Both the position numbers and the translations under genes were made by a program. Shown here piece after piece: positions 1-5,956 of a stretch of 5,956 nucleotides of DNA. Origin of the DNA: Desulfobacteraceae bacterium (lineage in GTDB: Bacteria; Desulfobacterota; Desulfobacteria; Desulfobacterales; Desulfosalsimonadaceae); contig JAGGYV010000090.1 of NCBI GenBank assembly GCA_021162325.1, positions 1-5,956 of the forward strand, given 5' to 3'. Within the stretch, counting starts at the first letter, position 1, and each line of letters opens with the position of its first letter. Below the pieces are notes generated by a model. It saw only the letters and a list, made by a program, of their open reading frames with translations. It was not told where the DNA came from and did not search any database.

Positions 1-20
1 AGCGCGTCAGCGCGTAATCC
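1..20 (+). repeat. Partial REP-type palindrome, cut by the left window edge
   Basis: These 20 bases are an exact reverse complement of positions 63-82. They contain the core GCGC (2-5), loop GTCA (6-9), GCGC (10-13), one unpaired G (14) and the right stem arm TAATCC (15-20). The left stem arm and the expected 5' GTAG tetranucleotide would lie just outside the window. After base 20 the match to the other copy stops (GAC here where ACC would be expected). I infer that this is one half of an inverted REP pair, the partner being the complete copy at 60-94. Confidence 0.7.
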
Positions 21-59
21 GACAAATTTCATGGACCGGTTTGACAGAATTCTTTTTTT

Positions 60-94
60 GGTGGATTACGCGCTGACGCGCTAATCCACCCTAC
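60..94 (-). repeat. Complete REP-type palindrome with 5' GTAG
   Basis: Read on the minus strand this begins with GTAG (complement of 91-94), followed by a hairpin. The outer stem is GGTGGATTA (60-68) paired with TAATCCACC (82-90), the inner stem is GCGC (70-73) with GCGC (78-81), the loop is TGAC (74-77), and one base (69) is unpaired. A GTAG next to an imperfect hairpin is the known hallmark of REP elements mobilised or maintained by REP-associated tyrosine transposases (RAYT, TnpA-REP). No such transposase is in the window. The hairpin lies 85 bp past the priA stop. It is not a normal intrinsic terminator for priA, because on that strand it is followed by A residues rather than T residues. 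Confidence 0.75.
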
Positions 95-178
95 TATAAA
101 ATATAACAAAATACATCACTTGCCGGGCAAAAAACTTGGCCTTTCATGAACACATTTCAACTTTTTTTTACAATGCGA

Positions 179-2620
179 TTACATCATGAAGAATGGATCG
201 ACATCCACAGCGATTTTGACCGGATTTCCGGACAAATGAAGGCCGTTTTCAAATATCAGGGTTCTGACAAATCGATGCAAAAGATCCACGCCTTCGGATT
301 TAACGATCAACTGCCAGCGAAAGCGGTTGGCCATTCGTGAAATGGGCGCCTCAATGGGGCCTAAAATATCAATCCATTGTTTGTAATCGCTGTTTTCTTT
401 TTTTAGCGCATCACATATTTTTCCGATAGCAATGGCCTGATGCCTGGTTTTTTCACGGTCGCGGCCGGATATTTTAAGCTGGATCATCCGTGAAAACGGC
501 GGGTATTTAAATATTTTTCGAAATGAAATCTCCTGGTTATAAAATTTCATAAAGTCATGGTCTGTGGCGGCGGTAATACTGAAATGGTCCGGGTTATAAG
601 TTTGCAGAATCACACGACCTGGACGTTTTCCCCGCCCGGCGCGGCCAGCCACCTGGGCCAACACTTGAAATGTGAGCTCTCCTGCCCGGAAATCCGGAAA
701 GCTTAATGACAGATCCGCACAGATAATCCCGACAAGCGTGATGTTGGGAAAATCATGGCCTTTGGCCACCATCTGGGTGCCGATTAAAATATCGGTTTTA
801 TTATTTCGTAAGTCTTTTAACAGTTTTACCAGCGACCCTTTGCGTGTTACCGTGTCCCGATCCATCCGGGCCACCCGGGCTTTCGGGAATAACCCTTTGA
901 TGGTGGTTTCAATTTTCTCCGTTCCCATCCCTAACCGTTTAATGCTGTTGGACCCGCAATGACGGCATGCGGCAACGGACGGCAGCGAATACCCGCACAG
1001 GTGGCATTTGTAGGCATTGTCTTTTTGGTGAAGGGTGAGGGTAATGTCACAGTTGCGGCATTTGAGTGCTTCTCCGCAATCCGCGCATACCGGATAACTG
1101 GCAAACCCTCGCCGGTTCAAAAACAGCAGCACCTGTTCTTTTCGGTCAAGGGTTGTTTGGATGGCTTTTTGCAGGTCAATCGTAATAAACCGACGGGTTC
1201 CCCGATAATCCTTGTGTTTTCTGAGGTCCACGACGTGAATGTCCGGCATCGATTGTGAAAATACCCGGTTCTGCAGGCTGAGTTCATTGAATTTTTTGTT
1301 TGCAACATTATACACCGACTGGACGGACGGCGTGGCGGAACCCAGCAGGGCAATGGCGCCTTCTTGTCTGGCCCGGATGACAGCCATATCCCGGGCATTG
1401 TATCGGAACCGGCTTTCCTGCTTGTAGGAGGTATCATGCTCTTCATCCACAATAATCAGGCCGATGTCTGTGAGCGGCGCAAAGATGGCGGACCGTGCGC
1501 CGATGACAATCGAACATTGTCGGTTGCTGATGCGAATCCACTGGTCAAAACGTTCTCCCGCAGACAGGCCGCTGTGAAGGACGGCGACGCATTCACCGAA
1601 CCGGGCGCGAAAGCGCCGTTCAATTTCAGAGACCAAAGCGATTTCCGGAACCAGAACCAGCACGGATAATTTTTTTTCAATTGCCCGCGCTGCGGCATGC
1701 ATATACACTTCTGTTTTTCCGCTCCCGGTGACACCCGCCAGCAGGAAGGCGTTAAACCCGGCGCCCAGATTTTTTACCACAACGGATACTACATGCTGCT
1801 GGTCAAGCGTCAGCTTCGGCGGGCTGTCCGGCGTAACGGTGTCTCCGAATGGATCGCGATAAACCGGTTTGTCGAAAATAGAGATAAATCCTTTCTGCTC
1901 TAATTTTCGAATATGGCTGGCGGCGGTCGGGATAATTTTTTTTAATGCAGATACGGAAATTTCTCCGTATTCTTCGGCGGTTTCAAGAATTTTTTGTTTG
2001 GGTGCTGAGAGTTTTTTATCCGTTATCTCAGTGTGCTGGCAAACGATATACCGCTCCATTTTTCGGCGGGTGACTGGTTTGTTAATTTCCCGGGTACGGT
2101 GGATCAGCCCGTTTCGTTCCATTTTGCAAATTACAGAATTAGGGACATCCTGGTTGAGTTTTTTGCTTAAATTCTGCTGACGGCATGAATCAGCAGCCAA
2201 AATGTTTAATATGTCATTTTCAAGGGGGGATGTTTTTTTTTGGTTCAGGCATTGGGTGCCGCAATCCGTAATGCGCATTGAGATGCACTCATTTAAATTG
2301 ATGCCGCCGGGAAGCGCTTCTTTGATGACCTCGCCTATGGGGTGGATGTAGTAATCGGACAGCCATTTGAAAAAAGGAATCATTGAAGCAGGGAATAGCG
2401 GGATTTCGTCAAGGACGTCAATAATATTTTTAATGCCCTTAATCTCTGTTTTTTTTTCGCTACCCAGTATATAACCGGTAATTCGACGTTTTCCGAAAGG
2501 AATAAGTACCCTTTTCCCCGGAGCAATGAGTTCCTTCAGCCTTTCCGGAACCGAATAGGTATAGGTATGAAATACCGGAAGGGTTACCGAAACTTCTATG
2601 TAAGGCGTCTTCTCAGTCAT
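179..2620 (-). CDS. priA: Primosomal protein N' (replication-restart helicase PriA)
   Basis: PriA is a 3'-to-5' superfamily 2 DNA helicase. It recognises stalled or collapsed replication forks in the cytoplasm and starts reloading of the replicative helicase. The N-terminal 3'-end-binding domain spans about residues 7-105 (VSVTLPVFHTYTYSVPE, then RVLIPFGKRR), followed by a winged-helix region at about 130-250. Helicase lobe 1 has Walker A GVTGSGKT (296-303) and the DEEH box (392-395). A zinc-binding insert carries eight cysteines in four CxxC pairs (512/515, 521/524, 539/542, 552/555). Lobe 2 has GTQMVAKGHDFP and QVAGRAGR (656-663), and a C-terminal domain with YPPFSR follows. At 813 aa it is longer than the 732-aa E. 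coli protein; the extra length lies mostly before Walker A. All key motifs are intact. The ATG directly follows an in-frame TAA, so no earlier start is possible, although no clear Shine-Dalgarno sequence is visible. It lies 72 bp after the upstream oxidoreductase gene. Confidence 0.97.
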   Translation of the reverse strand: MTEKTPYIEVSVTLPVFHTYTYSVPERLKELIAPGKRVLIPFGKRRITGYILGSEKKTEIKGIKNIIDVLDEIPLFPASMIPFFKWLSDYYIHPIGEVIKEALPGGINLNECISMRITDCGTQCLNQKKTSPLENDILNILAADSCRQQNLSKKLNQDVPNSVICKMERNGLIHRTREINKPVTRRKMERYIVCQHTEITDKKLSAPKQKILETAEEYGEISVSALKKIIPTAASHIRKLEQKGFISIFDKPVYRDPFGDTVTPDSPPKLTLDQQHVVSVVVKNLGAGFNAFLLAGVTGSGKTEVYMHAAARAIEKKLSVLVLVPEIALVSEIERRFRARFGECVAVLHSGLSAGERFDQWIRISNRQCSIVIGARSAIFAPLTDIGLIIVDEEHDTSYKQESRFRYNARDMAVIRARQEGAIALLGSATPSVQSVYNVANKKFNELSLQNRVFSQSMPDIHVVDLRKHKDYRGTRRFITIDLQKAIQTTLDRKEQVLLFLNRRGFASYPVCADCGEALKCRNCDITLTLHQKDNAYKCHLCGYSLPSVAACRHCGSNSIKRLGMGTEKIETTIKGLFPKARVARMDRDTVTRKGSLVKLLKDLRNNKTDILIGTQMVAKGHDFPNITLVGIICADLSLSFPDFRAGELTFQVLAQVAGRAGRGKRPGRVILQTYNPDHFSITAATDHDFMKFYNQEISFRKIFKYPPFSRMIQLKISGRDREKTRHQAIAIGKICDALKKENSDYKQWIDILGPIEAPISRMANRFRWQLIVKSEGVDLLHRFVRTLIFENGLHLSGNPVKIAVDVDPFFMM

Positions 2621-2692
2621 TTATTTTTGACGAACTCGTAAAAAATACGAAAAGTTAAATTTTTATGCGGTTGTGGTGCGGATACTATTTTT
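2621..2692 (-). other. AT-rich spacer between oxidoreductase and priA
   Basis: This 72-bp gap is strongly AT-rich on the priA side. It contains a short inverted repeat, TCGTA (2636-2640), AAAAA, TACGA (2646-2650). With only five stem pairs it is too weak to call a terminator. I see no convincing promoter boxes or ribosome binding site for priA. Whether priA is read through from the upstream pair or has its own promoter here cannot be decided from the sequence. Confidence 0.4.
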
Positions 2693-4540
2693 CTAATACA
2701 AATCATTCGCCACATTCTCTAACCCCAACTCCACCAGCTTTTCCTTTTTGGGTTTTCCGGTTTCCCAGTCCCAGTTGCTCACCGTGTAGAATTCTTTGAG
2801 CATCAGTTCCATGTCCGGTTCAATACCGGCGGTGCCGCCTTCGGAAAGCGCTTTGCGGGCAATGTCCGGGATATGGTCATCTTCGCGGGTGACCCCCAGC
2901 TTGTTGTTGATGGCGCGTTTTAAATTCAAAGACCGTTCGCCAAAGGTCAGCAGGTCCATGGTTTTAAAATTAGCCCCAGTGATATCGGTCAGTATGGTTG
3001 CTATCATAGAGGCGGGAATGGGGGAGAACTGGCAAAGCGTGAAACTGTTGTAAAGTTCACAAAAGCTTAAAATTTTGGTGGTTAGCGCCCCTTTTTGCGC
3101 GGGATCATTTTTATCGGTAAATGTAATCCCTAAATCGAGTCCCACTTCATTGCCCGGTGCATCCAGGCTATAAAAAGCCCCTTTTAAATGACAGGCGCCC
3201 CGGGGGCCGACAGCGTATGCCAGGGCAGCTCCCTGGTAAGCCCGCGGATCGTGCATGGGGAACTCAAGGCCCTTTACATGGGCGGCTTCTTCCGGATCCG
3301 CGCCAAGTTCAGCTGCCATTTGTTTAACCCCTTTGGACAGCAGCTTGCCGATGCCTTCCTGACGGATGATCATCTCAACAAGCTTTAATATTGTTTTACT
3401 GTCACCCCAGGTGATTTCCATGCCGGCGGTTTTCGGTGTGAGGATGCCCTTTTCATATAAATGCATGGCAAAGGCAATGGATACGCCGGCGGATATGGTA
3501 TCAATACCGTGGGCGTTGCACAGGTGGTTGGCCATGACAATAGAATCCATGTCAAAATTCATGCACAGCGGTCCGAACGCGCCCACGGTCTCATACTCCG
3601 GGCCGTCCACTTGCTTGATGGTTGTTGTGGGATCTGGTTTGAAATCCTTGATGATGCGGCCGCAACCGATGGGACATCCGGCACAGGCATAAGTTCCCAT
3701 GCGGTAGCGCTCCCGGAATGCCGGTCCGTGAACTTTGGCTGCCGGGAACACACTTTTGGTAAAATATTTAGCCGGTGCATCGCCCAGGCGCATGGCAAGA
3801 TCCATATAGAAATTCGTGCCGTAGAGTTTGTACGCCTGGGTATAGGCGTTGCTTTTAATGGTATCCCGCGCTTCGCTGATTACCTTTTTTAAACTTGCAG
3901 GGTAGGCAATTTTTGTTTTTTGATTGCCGGATACCACCAGTGCTTTCAGGTTTTTGGAACCCATCAGCGCGCCCATGCCGCATCGACCGGCTGCCCGGCC
4001 TTCATCGTTCATGATATTGGCGTAATTGATTAAATTTTCTCCCCCTGCGCCGATGCAGGCCACGGAGACTTTTGCGTCAACTTCAGCTTTAATTTTTTCC
4101 TGTGTTTCGTAAATATCGCCGGTGCCCCACAAATGGGATGCATCCCTGATTTCAACGGCCTCTTCGGTTACATAGAGGTAGACGGGGTTATCCGCCTTGC
4201 CTGTAACCAGAATGCCGTCATATCCCGTGCCTTTAAGCCGCATGGGAAATTTTCCGCCGGTGGTCGCTTCGCCCCACAAACCGGTTCCCGGGGAGATTCC
4301 GCAAATGGCTGCCCGGCTGACCATAGGGACATTAGAACCGGTAAACGGGCCTGTGGCAAAGACAATGGGATTATCCGGTGAGAGGGGGTCCATATCCGGT
4401 TTTATATAGTCATATATTATTTTTGCCGCCAGGGTGGAGCCGCCGACATATTTTTTCTGGTCCGCGTCACTGATGGAAATTTCTTCAGTTTTGCCGTTGG
4501 TTAGATCGATTTTCAGGAATTTTCCAAAATATCCTTTCAT
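2693..4540 (-). CDS. Tungsten-type aldehyde:ferredoxin oxidoreductase (AOR family)
   Basis: Members of this family oxidise aldehydes to carboxylates at a tungsten-bispterin centre and pass electrons through a [4Fe-4S] cluster to ferredoxin in the cytoplasm. The 615-aa length is normal for the family. The N-terminal pterin-binding domain (about 1-205) starts with the typical MKGYFGKFLKIDLTNGK and ends with RCGMGALMGSKNLKA (186-200). The C-terminal domains (about 210-600) hold the cluster cysteines C286, C289 and C293 (ACAGCPIGC), GPEYET (313-318), NAHGIDTIS (342-350), RGACHLKG (447-454) and a fourth cysteine at C503 in NSFTLCQF. In the two pterin motifs usually written DxxGxD and DxxGLC, the leading Asp is Asn here (N342, N498), and the Gly of the second is Thr. 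An ATG 54 bp upstream in frame (4594) is rejected: GGAGG at 4548-4552 fits the 4540 start and homology begins there. The gene follows the alcohol dehydrogenase by 4 bp, which suggests it oxidises that enzyme's aldehyde product. The substrate is unknown, and no separate iron-sulfur electron-transfer subunit is present in the window. Confidence 0.95.
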   Translation of the reverse strand: MKGYFGKFLKIDLTNGKTEEISISDADQKKYVGGSTLAAKIIYDYIKPDMDPLSPDNPIVFATGPFTGSNVPMVSRAAICGISPGTGLWGEATTGGKFPMRLKGTGYDGILVTGKADNPVYLYVTEEAVEIRDASHLWGTGDIYETQEKIKAEVDAKVSVACIGAGGENLINYANIMNDEGRAAGRCGMGALMGSKNLKALVVSGNQKTKIAYPASLKKVISEARDTIKSNAYTQAYKLYGTNFYMDLAMRLGDAPAKYFTKSVFPAAKVHGPAFRERYRMGTYACAGCPIGCGRIIKDFKPDPTTTIKQVDGPEYETVGAFGPLCMNFDMDSIVMANHLCNAHGIDTISAGVSIAFAMHLYEKGILTPKTAGMEITWGDSKTILKLVEMIIRQEGIGKLLSKGVKQMAAELGADPEEAAHVKGLEFPMHDPRAYQGAALAYAVGPRGACHLKGAFYSLDAPGNEVGLDLGITFTDKNDPAQKGALTTKILSFCELYNSFTLCQFSPIPASMIATILTDITGANFKTMDLLTFGERSLNLKRAINNKLGVTREDDHIPDIARKALSEGGTAGIEPDMELMLKEFYTVSNWDWETGKPKKEKLVELGLENVANDLY

Positions 4541-4544
4541 GGGA

Positions 4545-5840
4545 CTACCTCCATATGTCTGATTGCATGTCCAGCAGGTTGCCTTCATAGGCATTCAAGA
4601 ATATATCTTTGAGCTGCTCTTTGTTTAAGTCATACCACCCAAAATAGAATCCCGGATCCGTGGGGGTTTGTTCTAAGATCATATCCATGTGTTTTTCAAG
4701 ATCATCCATGGTGACGCCGGAATCCTTGAGGCCGATGGGAAGATTGAGTGATTTCATGAAACCCCGGATTTTTTCGATCAGGTTGGACAGACTTTTTTCA
4801 TCCGAATCAGGATCCCGAACACCTAGCAGGTCGCAGAGCTCCAGATAGCGGTCGGTGATTTTTGAATACACCTGGAGTTCATAGGAAATAAACAACAGGA
4901 CCATCACGCCATGATGAATGTGAAACAGCCCGCCGAGGGTGTGGCCCAGAGCGTGGGAAATACCCGAACCAGCATTTGCCAACGGAATCCCTGCCATCAT
5001 GGCTGCTTGCTGCATCTTCATTCGGGGCATGATGTCAGAGCCGTCCGCATAAGCCCGTGGCAGCCACTTAAAAATCATCTCGATTGTTTTTTTCGCGATG
5101 GCCTGATTAATTTCATCGGATTTTGGGGCCATAAATCCGTCTATGGAATGGGCCAGAGCGTCGGCACCGGTGCCGGCGGTCAGTTCCGGAGGCATGCCGA
5201 CGGTCAGTGTCGGATCCAGCAGGGCAAAATCCGGTACAAATTCCGGTAAGGCACCGGCAACGGGAAGTTTGACGCCGTCCGGGAAAGAGATGACCGCCAC
5301 GCCGGAAACCTCGGAACCGGTTCCGCTGGTGGTGGGGATGCATGCCAGTTTGGCCTTGTTCCTGAGATTTAAAGGCACCAGCGGGCTGAGTATTTCCAGT
5401 TTTACATCCGGGTGTTCGTACAACAGCCATGCCGCCTTTGCCGTATCCATGGCTGATCCGCCGCCGATTGCAAAAATAAGATCCGGCTTAAACTTTTTGA
5501 TTTGTTCTGCGCAGTCTTTTACCGTATCAATCGGCGCATCCGGCTGGGCTTTGGCCCATGTTTGAAAAGAAATTCCATGTCTTTTTTGATACGGGCTCAT
5601 GACTTTTTGTGCAAACCGGACCGCATATTCATCGGTGACAATAAACGCCCGCTTGCTTTTGCATTCTCTGGCAATCAAATCCACTGCATCGGGAAGAAGC
5701 TGGGGTTCATCCAAAAAAAGGTTAAAACCGGAAAACACCCTCGGCACAAAAAATGGCTTCATCACGTCTCTTAAGAATTCCGCCTGTACCATGGGACCGC
5801 CCCATGTTTTCAGTAAATATTCGTGAGTCCAGTAAGTCAT
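4545..5840 (-). CDS. Iron-containing (group III) alcohol dehydrogenase
   Basis: This enzyme family interconverts alcohols and aldehydes (or ketones) with NAD(P) in the cytoplasm. The fold is seen as an N-terminal nucleotide-binding domain with GGGSAMDTAKA (126-136) and PTTSGTGSEVS (169-179), followed by a helical metal-binding domain. The metal ligands expected from family members such as FucO are all present: D227 and H231 (in GADALAHSIDGF), H296 and H310 (in GISHALGHTLGGLFHIHHG); H300 matches a further conserved histidine. At 431 aa it is longer than the usual 380-400 aa. The excess is mainly about 30 residues before PRVFSGFN, rich in aromatic residues, with no signal peptide or membrane segment. 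The ATG at 5840 is chosen because AAGGAGG (5845-5851) stands 4 bases upstream. It is the first gene of the visible cluster and is coupled to the oxidoreductase gene behind it. The substrate cannot be told from the sequence; a primary alcohol giving an aldehyde for the neighbour is the natural inference. Confidence 0.95.
   Translation of the reverse strand: MTYWTHEYLLKTWGGPMVQAEFLRDVMKPFFVPRVFSGFNLFLDEPQLLPDAVDLIARECKSKRAFIVTDEYAVRFAQKVMSPYQKRHGISFQTWAKAQPDAPIDTVKDCAEQIKKFKPDLIFAIGGGSAMDTAKAAWLLYEHPDVKLEILSPLVPLNLRNKAKLACIPTTSGTGSEVSGVAVISFPDGVKLPVAGALPEFVPDFALLDPTLTVGMPPELTAGTGADALAHSIDGFMAPKSDEINQAIAKKTIEMIFKWLPRAYADGSDIMPRMKMQQAAMMAGIPLANAGSGISHALGHTLGGLFHIHHGVMVLLFISYELQVYSKITDRYLELCDLLGVRDPDSDEKSLSNLIEKIRGFMKSLNLPIGLKDSGVTMDDLEKHMDMILEQTPTDPGFYFGWYDLNKEQLKDIFLNAYEGNLLDMQSDIWR
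4548..4552 (-). promoter_or_regulatory. Ribosome binding site of the oxidoreductase gene, inside the upstream gene's end
   Basis: GGAGG on the minus strand lies 7 bases before the ATG at 4540. It sits in the last two sense codons of the alcohol dehydrogenase (TGG AGG), and that gene's TAG stop (4545-4547) falls inside the spacer. A ribosome ending the first gene is therefore already at the start site of the second. This decides the 4540 start over the in-frame ATG at 4594 and suggests translational coupling. Confidence 0.85.
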
Positions 5841-5844
5841 ATTT

Positions 5845-5851
5845 CCTCCTT
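5845..5851 (-). promoter_or_regulatory. Strong Shine-Dalgarno sequence of the alcohol dehydrogenase
   Basis: AAGGAGG on the minus strand is a near-perfect anti-16S match, with a short 4-base spacer (AAAT) to the ATG at 5840. It supports keeping the unusual N-terminal extension rather than moving the start to the internal Met17. Confidence 0.85.
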
Positions 5852-5866
5852 GCTTGACAGGTCTTT

Positions 5867-5952
5867 AGGTTGAAGGGGTTGAGACTGAAGGGCAGTCTGA
5901 ATGGGTCATTTTTTTTAAAGCGCATTCCGCCTGCCCTAAAAGCCTTCAGCCT
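5867..5952. repeat. Short TGAAGG-type repeats in the dehydrogenase leader
   Basis: Three related 10-mers occur upstream of the alcohol dehydrogenase: AGGTTGAAGG (5867-5876), AGACTGAAGG (5882-5891) and, inverted, CCTTCAGCCT (5943-5952). The first and third could pair over a long loop with one G-T pair. AGACTG (5882-5887) also pairs with CAGTCT (5893-5898), and GGGCAG (5890-5895) with CTGCCC (5931-5936), so alternative stems are possible. This could be degenerate intergenic repeat sequence or a structured leader. Neither is proven. Confidence 0.4.
5921..5936 (-). promoter_or_regulatory. Possible sigma54 (-24/-12) promoter for the alcohol dehydrogenase operon
   Basis: The minus strand reads GGGCAGGCGGAATGCG. 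The GG and GC doublets have the 10-base separation required by sigma54, and GGCA and TGC match the consensus TGGCACG-N4-TTGCA. Four other consensus positions differ, and the site shares bases with a short inverted repeat. A start here would give a leader of roughly 70 bases. No activator gene is visible in the window. I see no better sigma70 site in the leader. This is a weak call. Confidence 0.22.
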
Positions 5953-5956
5953 ATAC

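Noticed and set aside
60..90. Stable hairpin as an intrinsic terminator of priA
   Set aside because: On the priA strand the hairpin is followed by an A-tract, not a T-tract. On the plus strand the T-tract precedes the hairpin. The GTAG and the inverted partner fit a REP element better.
1..94. Two repeat copies as part of a CRISPR array
   Set aside because: The copies are inverted rather than direct, there are only two, and each is a self-complementary hairpin with GTAG. No cas gene is in the window.
146..340. Plus-strand ORF of 64 aa overlapping the 3' end of priA
   Set aside because: Nearly all of it is antisense to conserved priA codons, it has no ribosome binding site, and the protein resembles nothing known.
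3461..3892. Plus-strand ORF of 143 aa inside the oxidoreductase gene
   Set aside because: It lies fully antisense to the cluster-binding region of a well-conserved gene; open frames of this size are expected opposite such coding sequence.
4541..4594. 18-residue upstream extension of the oxidoreductase, with two cysteines (CWTC)
   Set aside because: It is the end of the alcohol dehydrogenase read in another frame. Family homology and the GGAGG at 4548-4552 both point to the ATG at 4540.
5854..5859. TTGACA on the plus strand as a -35 box
   Set aside because: It points into the antisense side of the alcohol dehydrogenase, no good -10 box follows at the right distance, and no plus-strand gene is present to be served.
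5722..5925. Minus-strand ORF of 67 aa overlapping the start of the alcohol dehydrogenase
   Set aside because: It is out of frame with the dehydrogenase, has no Shine-Dalgarno sequence of its own and no recognisable domain.

Overview
The window suggests a moderate-GC anaerobic bacterium, most plausibly a sulfate-reducing deltaproteobacterium (Desulfobacterota, Desulfobacteraceae-like). This rests on gene content (a tungsten-type aldehyde:ferredoxin oxidoreductase paired with an iron-type alcohol dehydrogenase), the intergenic repeat style and general protein character. It is an inference; no marker gene fixes the taxon.

Layout: all three real genes lie on the minus strand, so transcription runs right to left. 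At the right is a leader of about 116 bp with TGAAGG-type repeats and a weak sigma54-like site. Next comes a 431-aa iron-containing alcohol dehydrogenase (4545-5840), then a 615-aa aldehyde:ferredoxin oxidoreductase (2693-4540). The dehydrogenase stop codon lies between the Shine-Dalgarno sequence and the ATG of the oxidoreductase. After a 72-bp gap comes priA (179-2620), the replication-restart helicase. The left edge (1-178) has no gene. It holds two REP-type palindromes in inverted orientation, the outer one cut by the window edge.

Working together: the dehydrogenase and oxidoreductase probably form a two-step module. An alcohol is oxidised to an aldehyde with NAD(P), and the aldehyde to a carboxylate with electrons passed to ferredoxin; the reverse direction is possible. 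Substrates cannot be read from the sequence. priA is a housekeeping gene that happens to lie downstream on the same strand; a functional link to the redox pair is unlikely.

I looked for a novel system and did not find one. The points most worth a second look are the REPIN-like repeat pair, the tight translational coupling of the redox pair, the altered pterin-site motifs in the oxidoreductase, and the long N-terminus of the dehydrogenase.
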